Shown: positions 10,105 through 18,010 of the stretch, in pieces
Numbering within the stretch: position 1 is the stretch's first letter
How the letters are laid out: every line of letters begins with the position of its first letter
Assembly: GCA_003220495.1 (NCBI GenBank)
Contig: QHSP01000037.1
Coordinates: forward strand, 1 to 64,000
Source: Candidatus Rokuibacteriota bacterium
Lineage (GTDB): Bacteria; Methylomirabilota; Methylomirabilia; Rokubacteriales; CSP1-6
Length of the DNA: 64,000 bases
Direction of reading: 5' to 3'
Notes under the pieces: generated by a model
The model's input: the letters and a program-made list of their open reading frames with translations, nothing else
Database searches by the model: none
Told to the model about the DNA's origin: nothing
Translations under genes and position numbers: made by a program

Positions 10105-10152
10105 GCGGGCGCCGGAACCCGCGAACCCAGGCAGCGGCGAAACCGCTGGAGG
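10105..10152 (+). promoter_or_regulatory. Two adjacent stem-loops in the amidohydrolase leader
   Basis: Within the 224-base gap between the divergent TPR and amidohydrolase genes, GCGGG pairs with CCCGC across an 8-base loop, and CAGCGG pairs with CCGCTG across CGAAA. The second stem runs into the ribosome site (GGAGG) of the amidohydrolase. It could modulate translation. I do not recognise a known riboswitch here. The rest of the gap shows no convincing promoter. Confidence 0.3.
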
Positions 10153-10158
10153 TGCGAC

Positions 10159-11391
10159 ATGGCCCGCGACGGTTACCTGATCCTCGACAGCGACCTTCAC
10201 ATGATGGAGCCCGACGATCTCTGGTCCCGCTACCTCGAGGGCCCGCATCGCGCGAACCTGCCGCGGTTCTTCGGCGGGCAGCAGCAAAAGCTCGGCGAGA
10301 GCTCCGAGGACAAAGGTAACGCGGACACCATCATGGGGATGGAAGTCGCCGGGCTCGCGATTCCCGCGCACGCGAAGGCGGCTGGCGCCACCGCGTCGAG
10401 CCGCGAGCTACGGCGCCGGAGCCGCGCGCGGCACCCGCACTTCCAGGTCGCGCGCGGGCGCGGCTTCGACCCGGATTCGACCCTGACCGCAATGGACATC
10501 GAGGGCGTCGACGTCGCCGTCATGTACGGCACGCGCGGGCGGCAGATCCTGATGCACGACGACCTGGCGCCGGACTACGCGGCGGCGCTCGCGCGCGCCT
10601 ACAACAACTGGGCGCACGATTACTGCAAGAACCAGCCGGCGCGACTGAAGTTCGCCGCGCAGATCGCGATGCACAACATCCCGGCGGCCATCGCCGAGGC
10701 CCGGCGCTGTGTCAGGGAGCTCGGCGCCGTCGGCATCATCGGCACGCCGAATCCGGTCAACGGCCAGCACCTGCACGACGAGGCCTGCGAGCCGCTGTGG
10801 AGCGCGCTCGAGGAGCTCGACGTGCCGATCGGATTCCATCCAACCGGCAACACCTCACTCAAGGACGACGCCGGGCGGCGTTACGTCGGCCACGCCAATT
10901 TCCACCCGATCGCCCATGCCATCAGGAATCCGGTCGAGCTGATGGGCGCGATCGCCAGCATGACCACCGGCGGGATCCTCGAGCGCCATCCCCGGCTGCG
11001 CTGCGCGTTTCTCGAAGGCACCGCGGGCTGGCTCTCCTGGTGGCTCTGGCGGCTCGACGACCAGTGGGAGAAGTTCGGCCCGGGCTGCGAGCATCAGCTC
11101 ACGATGCTCCCGAGCGAGTACTTCAAGCGCCAGTGCTACATCGCGCTCGACGTGGACGAGGAGCCGGCGGTCGACGTCGTCAACAAGATGGGCGCCGACT
11201 ATTTCGTCGTCTCGACCGACTATCCGCACTCTGACGGGGCGTTCCCCGAGGCGATGGAGCAGTTCTTCGGACTGCCGTTCGGCGACGATGTGCGCCGCAA
11301 GATTCTCTGGAGCAATTGCGCGCGGCTCTACAACATCGACACGCCGGCGGACACGCGATTCTTCCAACAACTCACACGGAGGGAAGGCTGA
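10159..11391 (+). CDS. Amidohydrolase family protein (metal-dependent, amidohydro_2 type)
   Basis: 410 aa with GGAGG seven bases upstream. TIM-barrel hydrolase of the ACMSD / amidohydrolase-2 group: N-terminal metal motif ILDSDLHMMEP, further ligands in GFHPTGN and FHPIAHA, and the late acidic motif STDYPHSDGAFPEA. Relatives decarboxylate or hydrolyse carboxylated aromatic or cyclic substrates; the substrate here is not evident. It is followed one base after its stop by a dienelactone-hydrolase gene, suggesting a shared catabolic operon. Confidence 0.85.
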   Translation: MARDGYLILDSDLHMMEPDDLWSRYLEGPHRANLPRFFGGQQQKLGESSEDKGNADTIMGMEVAGLAIPAHAKAAGATASSRELRRRSRARHPHFQVARGRGFDPDSTLTAMDIEGVDVAVMYGTRGRQILMHDDLAPDYAAALARAYNNWAHDYCKNQPARLKFAAQIAMHNIPAAIAEARRCVRELGAVGIIGTPNPVNGQHLHDEACEPLWSALEELDVPIGFHPTGNTSLKDDAGRRYVGHANFHPIAHAIRNPVELMGAIASMTTGGILERHPRLRCAFLEGTAGWLSWWLWRLDDQWEKFGPGCEHQLTMLPSEYFKRQCYIALDVDEEPAVDVVNKMGADYFVVSTDYPHSDGAFPEAMEQFFGLPFGDDVRRKILWSNCARLYNIDTPADTRFFQQLTRREG

Positions 11392-11392
11392 C

Positions 11393-12157
11393 ATGGCTCA
11401 CGCGTACCAGACCGATCAGTACGAAGGCATGATCGCCGAAACGGTGTCGATGAAGGGGCACAACGGGGACGCCATCAATGCGTACGTGGCGCGGCCGCTG
11501 GGCTCGGGCCCGTTCCCCGGCATGGTCGTCATCCACCACGCGCCGGGCTGGGACGAGTGGTACCGCGAGTGCACGCGCAAGTTCGCGCACCACGGCTTCG
11601 TGGCGATCTCGCCGAACCTCTACTTCCGCGACGGCCACGGCACGCCGGAGGACGTGGGCGCCAAGGTGCGCGCGGCCGGTGGCGCGCCGGACGCGAGGGT
11701 GCTGGGCGACCTCGACGGCGCGAACGCCTTGCTTCGCTCGCTGCCGTACGTGAGCCGTAAGATCGGCGTCTTCGGCACGTGCTCGGGAGGCCGGCAAGCG
11801 TTCCTCGCCGGCTGCCGGCTCAAGGGCCTCGATGCCGTGATCGAGTGCTGGGGCGGACGGGTCGTCATGTCCAAGGAAGAGCTCACGCCGAGCCAGCCGG
11901 TGGCGCCCATCGAGTACACCAAGGACCTCTCGGCCCCGATCCTCGGCCTCTTCGGCAACGAGGACAAGTCACCGACCCCGGAGCAGGTCAACCAGCACGA
12001 GGCCGAGCTGAAGAAGCACGGCAAGCCGTACGAGTTCCATCGCTACGACGGCGCCGGCCACGGCTTCTTCTACTACGACCGTGCGGCCTACCGTCAGGAG
12101 CAGGCGATGGACGGCTGGAAGAAGCTCTTCGCATTCACCGACCGGACCCTGCGCTGA
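11393..12157 (+). CDS. Dienelactone hydrolase family protein
   Basis: 254 aa from the ATG at 11393, preceded by a GGAGGGAAGG site; the ORF-track start lies inside the previous gene. Alpha/beta hydrolase with the DLH-type Cys nucleophile (GVFGTCSGGRQAF), an acidic residue in GLFGNEDKSPT and the catalytic His in YDGAGHGFFYYDR. Relatives open dienelactones or related esters in the cytoplasm. It sits between the amidohydrolase and the DUF6295-like gene in one transcription unit. Confidence 0.88.
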   Translation: MAHAYQTDQYEGMIAETVSMKGHNGDAINAYVARPLGSGPFPGMVVIHHAPGWDEWYRECTRKFAHHGFVAISPNLYFRDGHGTPEDVGAKVRAAGGAPDARVLGDLDGANALLRSLPYVSRKIGVFGTCSGGRQAFLAGCRLKGLDAVIECWGGRVVMSKEELTPSQPVAPIEYTKDLSAPILGLFGNEDKSPTPEQVNQHEAELKKHGKPYEFHRYDGAGHGFFYYDRAAYRQEQAMDGWKKLFAFTDRTLR

Positions 12158-12179
12158 GCGGACATCAGGAGGCCAGCGC

Positions 12180-12491
12180 ATGTGTACGATGATCGCTCAG
12201 CAGGTGAAGATCCTGGGTCGCGGCAAGAGCGGCCCGGAGTGGTTCGACGTCCGTGAAGCCAACGTCTCGTACGACCATCCGTACGATCTGCCGCTCGAGC
12301 ACGCGCTCAACATCGACTTCGTCAACGAGGCGATGGGGCCGGGCGCCCGCGTCGCCGTCGAGCTGAGCGTGGATGCGGCGCGCCAGCTCGTGCAAACGAT
12401 CCAGGCCGTGCTCGCCGAGGCCGATCAGCGTGGCGTGCTGGAAGACTGTCCGGTCGTCCCGGTGCCGGTGCGCGATCCCGCCGCGGCGTAA
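12180..12491 (+). CDS. DUF6295-like small protein
   Basis: 103 aa. The ATG at 12180 follows AGGAGG by seven bases, so the earlier ORF-track start is rejected. The N-terminal MCTMI, the pattern WFDVREANVSYDHP and LEHALNIDFVNE resemble what I recall of the DUF6295 family, which has no known function. No membrane segment or signal. Third gene of the amidohydrolase operon. Confidence 0.7.
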   Translation: MCTMIAQQVKILGRGKSGPEWFDVREANVSYDHPYDLPLEHALNIDFVNEAMGPGARVAVELSVDAARQLVQTIQAVLAEADQRGVLEDCPVVPVPVRDPAAA

Positions 12492-12545
12492 CGACATAGC
12501 GGGCCGCGCGGGGCGGGTCCAGAGACTCGCTCCGCGCGGCTCATC

Positions 12546-13277
12546 TCATCGCGGAGTATTCCGCGTCAAGAACTCCTGGATGCGGGGCTTCGCCTCCGCC
12601 AGAGCCGCCCCCTGCTTCCACTCGCGGATGAACTCGCACTTGGGCATGAGCTTCGCGACTTCCTCGGAGATCGGGAGCGGATGCGCCTCGTCGTTGCCGG
12701 CCAGCACCAGGGACGGGGTGTGGCAGCTCGACACGAACGCGCGATCGACGCTGTAGACGAAGCCCGGGCCGTACAAGCTCTGGTGGATGGCATCGAGCAC
12801 CTTCTCGGTGGCCTCGGGATGATCCTTGAGGGTCTCGGCCCACGCGTTGAACCGCGCGGAGCGGCCGGGCGCCATGGCGCCCACCCGACCGATGGGCTGC
12901 GCGAGCACCGCGCTCGCGATGCGCTGGGGCTGGGCCTTCAGCATGCTCATGATGAAGGACCCGCCGATGCACTGGCCGTACAGGTGACAACGGTCGATGC
13001 CGAGGGAATCGAGCACGGCGATGTGGTCGTCGCGGTACGTGTGCCAGCCGTCCTGCGCGCTGATCGGCGCCCGCGACCGGCCGCCGGCATTGCGCTGATC
13101 CATCACGATCACCCGGAAGCTCCCGGCGAACTCGGTGATGGGGTTCACGGGCGCGGCGGGACGGCTCCAGACGTCGATCACCGACTGCAGCCCCGCCGGC
13201 GCGAACGTGAGGATCGGGAACCCGCGGCCGTGCTCCTCGAAGTAAATCGACGCGCCGCTGCGCTCGATGGTTGGCAT
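12546..13277 (-). CDS. Alpha/beta hydrolase with Cys at the nucleophile elbow
   Basis: 243 aa. Alpha/beta hydrolase fold: oxyanion region (LTFAPAGLQ), MDQRNAGGRS strand, elbow LYGQCIGGSFIMSM, and a late acidic strand LVLAGNDEAHP. The elbow carries Cys instead of Ser, and the usual C-terminal His is not visible: the last helix reads FIREWKQGAALAEAKPRI. It may be a non-hydrolytic or differently catalysed member. It is the last gene of the DinB - sulfur carrier - TtuA array, about 37 bases after the TtuA stop. Confidence 0.8.
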   Translation of the reverse strand: MPTIERSGASIYFEEHGRGFPILTFAPAGLQSVIDVWSRPAAPVNPITEFAGSFRVIVMDQRNAGGRSRAPISAQDGWHTYRDDHIAVLDSLGIDRCHLYGQCIGGSFIMSMLKAQPQRIASAVLAQPIGRVGAMAPGRSARFNAWAETLKDHPEATEKVLDAIHQSLYGPGFVYSVDRAFVSSCHTPSLVLAGNDEAHPLPISEEVAKLMPKCEFIREWKQGAALAEAKPRIQEFLTRNTPR

Positions 13278-13314
13278 GATCTTCTCCTCACCCGTTGATC
13301 TTCGGGACTGCCCG

Positions 13315-14223
13315 CTACGACACCACCCGACGCTTGACCTGATCCGCCAGCTTGCAGAACGCGCAGATCGTGCCGGTCGTCACCTGCCCGCAGCGCGCGC
13401 ACTCGTTGAGAACCAACGCCTCGGCGCGCTCGAAGGCCGGGCGCGCCCGATCGAGGAAGCCGAAGAGGAAGTTGTGCTTCGCGCCCGGCGAGGCGTCCTC
13501 CATACGGCTCAGGATCTCCTTGTGGGTGATCGAGGTCGCGCCCTTGGCGAACGGGCATTCCTCGACGATGTAGTCGATCTTCCGCAGGAAGGCGAACGCC
13601 GCCGTCTCGCGCTCCGAGAGCCGGTAGAGCGGCTTCACGCGGCGCACCAGCTTCGGGTGGGTCGAGGCCAGCGCGGGGGACTGGCGCGGCAGCGCGTCGG
13701 TCCGCCAGTGCATGACCGAGCCGAACAAGGTCGCCGCCTCGTCGTCGAGGTTGTGGCCGGTCGCGACCACCAGCATCCCCTGCTCGAGCGCCACCTTGTT
13801 CATCAGGTAGCGTTTCGAGAGGCCGCAGCCGGAGCACGGCGGCCGCCGCGTCACGTCTTTGATGACGGGCACCGGCGCGCCCACCTCGTCGCGCACGGCG
13901 CTGACGGTCAGCGGGACGCCACGGGCCGCGGCGAACTTCTCGCACTTGGCCTTCGACTCGACCGAGTATTCGAAGATCCCGAGGTCGAGGTAGAGGCCGG
14001 TCGTCCGGTAGCCGTCGTCGATCAGCACGTCCCAGAGCGCGAGCGAGTCCTTGCCGCCGGAGACCGCCACCAGCACCGTCTCGTCCCGCGTGAACATCCG
14101 GTGCTTGCGGATCGCCTCGCGGACCTGGTTGCGGAAGAACTCGAGGAAGTCCGGCGCGCAGAACGCGGCGTTGTGACGGCGCAGCTCGAGGACGGCCGGC
14201 TCACCGCACTTGCGGCACTTCAT
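13315..14223 (-). CDS. ttuA: TtuA/NcsA-type tRNA 2-thiolation enzyme
   Basis: 302 aa adenine-nucleotide alpha-hydrolase. Zinc knuckles at both ends (CRKCGEP and FCAP; CARCGQ and CAFCK) flank the ATP-pyrophosphatase P-loop VAVSGGKDSLA. The catalytic/Fe-S cysteines PPCSGCG and CPFAKG are present, as is GHNLDDEAAT. This is the layout of TtuA/CTU1-like enzymes that thiolate uridine in tRNA using a ubiquitin-like sulfur carrier. The start overlaps the stop of just such a carrier gene (ATGA). Whether it modifies position 54 or 34 cannot be read from the sequence. Confidence 0.88.
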   Translation of the reverse strand: MKCRKCGEPAVLELRRHNAAFCAPDFLEFFRNQVREAIRKHRMFTRDETVLVAVSGGKDSLALWDVLIDDGYRTTGLYLDLGIFEYSVESKAKCEKFAAARGVPLTVSAVRDEVGAPVPVIKDVTRRPPCSGCGLSKRYLMNKVALEQGMLVVATGHNLDDEAATLFGSVMHWRTDALPRQSPALASTHPKLVRRVKPLYRLSERETAAFAFLRKIDYIVEECPFAKGATSITHKEILSRMEDASPGAKHNFLFGFLDRARPAFERAEALVLNECARCGQVTTGTICAFCKLADQVKRRVVS

Positions 14224-14429
14224 CGCGAGCTCGCGCCGCCTCCCGACATGACCGGCCGCAGCTCGATCGTGTCGCCCTCGCGCACGACCTGGTCCGCCGT
14301 GACGAGATCGTCCCCGCAGATCACCAGGACCGTCTCGGGGATGATGTCGAGCTCGCGCAGGATCTCCTTCACGCGCCGGTTGCCGGCGACGTCGACCTCA
14401 CGGCGCGGATTTCTCAGAATGACCTTCAT
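14220..14429 (-). CDS. MoaD/ThiS-family sulfur carrier protein (TtuB-like)
   Basis: 69 aa beta-grasp protein, cognate to the downstream thiolase by operon position (4-base overlap). The core (VDVAGNRRVKEILRELDI, DDLVTADQVVREGDTIELRP) is typical of ThiS/MoaD/Urm1. The C-terminus ends VMSGGGASSR, so the glycine pair is followed by four extra residues. Sulfur carriers need a terminal Gly-Gly for thiocarboxylation, so maturation by a protease is implied if it works in the usual way. Confidence 0.88.
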   Translation of the reverse strand: MKVILRNPRREVDVAGNRRVKEILRELDIIPETVLVICGDDLVTADQVVREGDTIELRPVMSGGGASSR

Positions 14430-14442
14430 GCTCGCCCGACCG

Positions 14443-14988
14443 TCACGCCCGTGGAAACCCCGGGGCGCCCTTGATCTCGCGGATCTGCACGAGATGGATG
14501 GAGTCGTGGTGGGCTTGCAGCTGCCACCACTGGGCGAGATCGAGCTCGCCGAACCGAAAGTGCTTGAACTTCAGCGGGCGCGGGTCGAGCGCCGCAAGCT
14601 TCTCGATCGACTGGCGGCTGCGCGCGCGCGTGGCCCGCAACGTCGAGAGGAGCTCGGCGATCGGCTTGCCCCGCTCGGGCCAGACGACCTCGGGCGCGTC
14701 CGCCGCGCCGGCCGGCGGCGCCGGAAATGGCTCGAAGGCGGTGAGGTCGGCGGGGAAGCCGCCGGATGCGCCCGCGGCATCGGTCTCGCGGGTGAGCTTC
14801 GTGGTCAGCTTGCCCGTCGCGATTTCCGCAAGGGTCAGGTGATGCACGACCTCACCGACCGACCAGTCCTTCTCGCTCGGCTTCCAGTCGGCTTGACCTT
14901 GCGAGAGCCCCTCGGCCTCTCCGAGGATCTCGGCGCGCACCGACTGGAGCTCGGTCCACAGTGCTTCGACGGGCTTGGGAAGCGGCAT
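14443..14988 (-). CDS. DinB-like (YfiT-type) four-helix protein
   Basis: 181 aa from the ATG at 14988 (MPLPKPVEALW). DinB-fold signature: WSVGEVVHHLTLAEI near residue 45 and WWQLQAHHDSIHLVQI near the C-terminus supply the histidines of the metal site. Such proteins are metal-dependent transferases or hydrolases, often thiol-linked; the substrate is unknown. TATACT lies seven bases before the ATG, and the nearest GGAGG is 13 bases away, so a leaderless mRNA is possible. First gene of the sulfur carrier/TtuA array, divergent from the Nudix gene. Confidence 0.75.
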   Translation of the reverse strand: MPLPKPVEALWTELQSVRAEILGEAEGLSQGQADWKPSEKDWSVGEVVHHLTLAEIATGKLTTKLTRETDAAGASGGFPADLTAFEPFPAPPAGAADAPEVVWPERGKPIAELLSTLRATRARSRQSIEKLAALDPRPLKFKHFRFGELDLAQWWQLQAHHDSIHLVQIREIKGAPGFPRA

Positions 14989-15072
14989 GACGACGAGTAT
15001 ACCTCCGTTCCTCGCGCAGACAGCGCGTGCTACAGTCCTGCCGCCGCTCGAGCGGCGGGAGGTCATCGCGTC

Positions 15073-15630
15073 GTGGCGGATCGTCGGCAGCTGGCGCGCA
15101 TCCCGTGGCAAAGGCTCACCACTCGGCCCGTCTACGAGAATCGCTGGATCCGCGTCCGCGAAGATCAGGTCGCGCTTCCCGACGGACGGACGACGATCTA
15201 CGGCGTCGTGCAGTGCGCCGGCTGCGTCGGCGTGCTGCCGTTCCTCGACGCGGACACGGTCGTGCTGGTCGGTCAGTACCGCTACGTCTTCGGTGGCTTC
15301 TTTTGGGAGATGCCGACGGGAGCGATGAAGCCCGGCGAGAGCGAGGAAGCGGCGGTCCAGCGCGAGCTGGCGGAAGAGGCGGGATACGCGGCGGACCGGC
15401 TCGTGAAGCTCTGCTCGTACCAGACCTCGAAGAGCGTCGTCGACGAGACCGCGAACATCTACCTCGCCGAAGGACTGCGCGCGCTCGAGCTCCCGCCCGA
15501 TCCGACGGAGTTCATCGAGGTCCGGGCGTTCCTATTCGACGAGGTCGTGCGGATGGTCGAGCGCGACGAGATCAAGGACTCGATGACGATCGTCGCGGTG
15601 CTCCACGCGGCGCGCCGCCGGCCCCGCTAG
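15073..15630 (+). CDS. Nudix hydrolase (ADP-ribose pyrophosphatase-like)
   Basis: 185 aa from GTG 15073, with GGGAGG ten bases upstream; the ORF-track start at 13267 is far too long. The complete Nudix box GAMKPGESEEAAVQRELAEE is present, with an N-terminal beta domain (VYENRWIRVREDQVALPDGR) and EMPTG before the box, as in ADP-ribose pyrophosphatases. It hydrolyses a nucleoside-diphosphate-linked substrate in the cytoplasm with Mg. A possible TACAGT -10 lies at 15031-15036. Stand-alone gene facing the anti-sigma gene. Confidence 0.9.
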   Translation: MADRRQLARIPWQRLTTRPVYENRWIRVREDQVALPDGRTTIYGVVQCAGCVGVLPFLDADTVVLVGQYRYVFGGFFWEMPTGAMKPGESEEAAVQRELAEEAGYAADRLVKLCSYQTSKSVVDETANIYLAEGLRALELPPDPTEFIEVRAFLFDEVVRMVERDEIKDSMTIVAVLHAARRRPR

Positions 15631-15638
15631 GGTCGCGC

Positions 15639-16427
15639 CTACTTCGCGGACGCCAGCACCATCGGGCCCTGGGGCTGCTGCACGCCCGCCTCGGTCTCGA
15701 GCGTCACGGCGAAGACCTTCACGGGCTTGCCACCCTCCATCGGGGCGATGCGATGGGCCGCTCGTCCCGACGCGTCCACCTGGAAGAGCCCGGCGGGCCG
15801 TGGCGCCGAATCGCCGATCGTCCACATTTCGTAAGCCTTGCCCGGCGGCGCCGCCGGCAGATTGGCCACGAACACGTAGCCCCCGTTCACCGGATGCCAG
15901 ATGACCCGTCCGGTCGCCTCGGGGCTCGGCCCGAGCCCGCGCAAGGTGACGACTTGCGCCTGGGGATCGCGCAGCAGATCGGCCGCGTTCCGGTACACGG
16001 CGACCTGCTCCCGCAGCGCGGCCTCTTCGCGCTCGACCCTCGCGCGCAGCGCGGCCGACTCGCGCGCCATCACGCCCAGCTTCGCCTCGTAGCGCGTCGC
16101 GACGTAGGTGCCGGTGAAGCCCGCGGCGGCGATCGTGGCGACGACCGTGCCGACCGCCCAGACGAGCGGGCGCGGACGCGACCCACCGCGCCGCGCCGGC
16201 GTCGTCGCCGCGATGCGACGCATGAGCTCGTCCTTGACCGTCGGTGGCGGGATCACCGGCGGCCGCGAGCGCGCCAGCGTCGCGAGCGCCTCCGCCGATT
16301 CGCGCAAGGTCGCCTCGCAGACGTCGCATCCCGCGGCCAGATGGCGCTCGAAGTCGACGCGCTCCTGCCCGTCCAGGGCTCCGACCGCGTACGTCGCCGC
16401 GAGCGTGTCGTACGGTTCGTGGTTCAT
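15639..16427 (-). CDS. Anti-sigma factor, RskA/anti-sigma-K type
   Basis: 262 aa from the ATG at 16427, overlapping the sigma gene's stop (ATGA). The N-terminal anti-sigma domain has the zinc-type motif ERHLAAGCDVCEATL. One membrane segment (LVWAVGTVVATIAAAGFTGTY, ~95-115) is followed by a short coiled coil and an extracytoplasmic anti-sigma-K domain (LPAAPPGKAYEMWTIGD, MVLASAK). It should hold the ECF sigma factor at the membrane until a signal triggers release. Its partner gene immediately upstream has a damaged 5' end. Confidence 0.88.
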   Translation of the reverse strand: MNHEPYDTLAATYAVGALDGQERVDFERHLAAGCDVCEATLRESAEALATLARSRPPVIPPPTVKDELMRRIAATTPARRGGSRPRPLVWAVGTVVATIAAAGFTGTYVATRYEAKLGVMARESAALRARVEREEAALREQVAVYRNAADLLRDPQAQVVTLRGLGPSPEATGRVIWHPVNGGYVFVANLPAAPPGKAYEMWTIGDSAPRPAGLFQVDASGRAAHRIAPMEGGKPVKVFAVTLETEAGVQQPQGPMVLASAK

Positions 16428-16954
16428 GAGCTCGCCTTCACCACCTCGCGCAGACGCTCGAGGCCGAGTCGGATCCGTGTCTTCACGGTGCCGAGCGGCT
16501 GCTTGAGGCGCTCGGCGATCTCCGTCTGGGTGAGCCCGGCATAGTACGTGAGCTCGATGACCTCTCGCTGGACGTCCGGCAGCCGATCGAGCGCGCTCAT
16601 GATCGTCCCGCGATCGGCGGCGCGCTCGGCGGCGTCCGGTGCCGAGTCGCGCGGCGCCGCGGCGATCCCCTCGTCCAGGGGCGCCACGAAGGTCTCGCTC
16701 CGCCGGCGGGTCGACCGGATGCAATCGATCGCGCGCGTCCGCGCCCGCGTGACCATCCAGGCTTCAGGACTCCCCCGCGTGGCATCGTAGGCCGGAGCAT
16801 CCCGCCAGGCCTCCCAGAAGACCTCTTGGAGAACGTCGCTCGCGTCGGCGCGCTCGCGGACGATCCGAAGGATCGGCAGCCATCTGCCTGACGAGATCTC
16901 CGCCGATCGTCGCCATTCTCGCCTCTCACTACCATGACTACGGTCGACCGCCAA
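16424..16954 (-). CDS. ECF sigma-70 factor (SigK-like), 5' end disrupted
   Basis: The open frame runs from a TTG at 16954 (176 aa). Most of sigma region 2 (RADASDVLQEVFWEAWRDAP, AWMVTRARTRAIDCIRSTRR) and all of region 4 (LTQTEIAERLKQPLGTVKTR) are intact. The first ~30 residues read unlike any sigma factor. In another frame, an ATG at 16916 with a purine-rich site opens MATIGGDLVRQMAA, a typical ECF N-terminus, which then runs out of frame. The simplest reading is a deletion of ~20 codons (not a multiple of three) that removed region 2.1. It could be a real lesion or a sequence/assembly error. The coupled anti-sigma gene is intact. Confidence 0.7.
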   Translation of the reverse strand: MAVDRSHGSERREWRRSAEISSGRWLPILRIVRERADASDVLQEVFWEAWRDAPAYDATRGSPEAWMVTRARTRAIDCIRSTRRRSETFVAPLDEGIAAAPRDSAPDAAERAADRGTIMSALDRLPDVQREVIELTYYAGLTQTEIAERLKQPLGTVKTRIRLGLERLREVVKASS

Positions 16955-17029
16955 CTCTGGATCGCCCCCGTGGACATCGCCGCCGAGATGCTATTCTTGC
17001 GGCGTGAAATGGCTGCCCGAGGCCACTGG

Positions 17030-17538
17030 TCTCGATTCTGGAGAGCTTCACCCAGGCTGAGATCGAGCGACGCGAGCGACCGAGGACTTCCTGAAGATCG
17101 GGGGCGGCGTGTGCCAGGACTTCGCCCACCTGATGCTCGCCCTGCTCCGGCTCCGCCAGGTGCCCTGCCGCTATGTCAGCGGCTACCTGCACGTCGAGCG
17201 CAAGAAGCGCGAGCCCTCGCAGAGTCACGCCTGGGTCGAGTTCCACTCACCGACGGCGGGCTGGGTTCCGTTCGACCCGGCGCACAACCGCCCGGTGGAC
17301 GACCGCTATGTCGTCGCGGGTCACGGCCGTCACTACGATGACGTGCCGCCGAACAAGGGGATACCGCGGCATCGCCAAGGAGACGTTGAAGGCCGAGGTC
17401 GTCACCGAGGTCGTGCCCGGCAAGATCGTCTCGACGCTTCGTGAGGAGATCAGTCACATCGATCTGCCGGTATTTCGCGAAATCCGCCCTCCCGACCGCA
17501 TCGTCACCAACGTCGCCGATGCCGGCGCTCACCAGTAA
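17030..17538 (+). pseudogene. Decayed transglutaminase-like protease gene
   Basis: Pieces of a transglutaminase-like domain lie in alternating frames. SILESFTQAEIERRER is in one frame; from about 17080, GGGVCQDFAHLMLALLRL with SHAWVEF and FDPAHNRPVDDRYV (the Cys-His-Asp triad regions) is in the next; then KETLKAEVVTEVVPGKIVST is back in the first. One clear lesion is an extra base near 17361 (AAGGGGATACCGC where AAGGGGTACCGC would restore the frame). No start codon region is recognisable. It lies just upstream of, and divergent from, the damaged sigma gene. Confidence 0.7.
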
Positions 17539-17566
17539 CAACAGCAGCAGGCCTTTGCACAGCCTG

Positions 17567-18010
17567 TTAAGCGGCCTGGCCCTGGATGCGCCGCCTGAGC
17601 TCCAGCGGGTCGCGAACGCGGTGGAAGATCTCCCGAACCCCGCCCGTCCCGGTAAGCGTGATCGAGCCGTAGCCGAGCATTCGGCCGCCCAGAGTCTGGT
17701 CGACCGACAGCGCCTCGACCTGTCGTAGCAGGAGCTCGATGGTGCGGCGCCGGATGAAGCCGACCTTGAGGATCATCCGCTTGTTCGTGACGCCGAGCTC
17801 CGTGGTCTGGTAGTCGATGAACGGCGGGATCAGCATCAGCGCGCCCAGGAGCAGGACGGCGGCGCCCGCGAGAGGCACCTGAGGAAAGGCGATCAGGACG
17901 GCGACGCCCACGATCAGCACGAGCACGGCGCGCGCGAAGATGATCCAGTGCAGCGCGGTCCGATAGACGACGTGCTCGTCGGGGAGCAGCGTCGCGTCGA
18001 TGTAGCTCAC
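17567..18010 (-). CDS. PH-domain (bPH2) membrane protein
   Basis: 147 aa from the GTG at 18010, which overlaps the VOC gene's stop (GTGA). Two adjacent hydrophobic segments (FARAVLVLIVGVAVLIAF and AGAAVLLLGALMLIPPF) form a hairpin, followed by a YdbT-like bacterial PH domain (TTELGVTNKRMILKVGFIRR, EALSVDQTLGGRMLGYGSIT). Such proteins are membrane-anchored adaptors of unclear role. Last gene of the cyclase-VOC-PH array. Confidence 0.85.
   Translation of the reverse strand: MSYIDATLLPDEHVVYRTALHWIIFARAVLVLIVGVAVLIAFPQVPLAGAAVLLLGALMLIPPFIDYQTTELGVTNKRMILKVGFIRRRTIELLLRQVEALSVDQTLGGRMLGYGSITLTGTGGVREIFHRVRDPLELRRRIQGQAA

Noticed and set aside
10060-10158. Known riboswitch (SAH-like, because of CCAGGC and hairpins)
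   Set aside because: The conserved core of that class is not present; only two simple hairpins remain.
13267-15072. 600-residue N-terminal extension of the Nudix ORF
   Set aside because: It runs antisense through four genes; the Nudix domain begins at GTG 15073.
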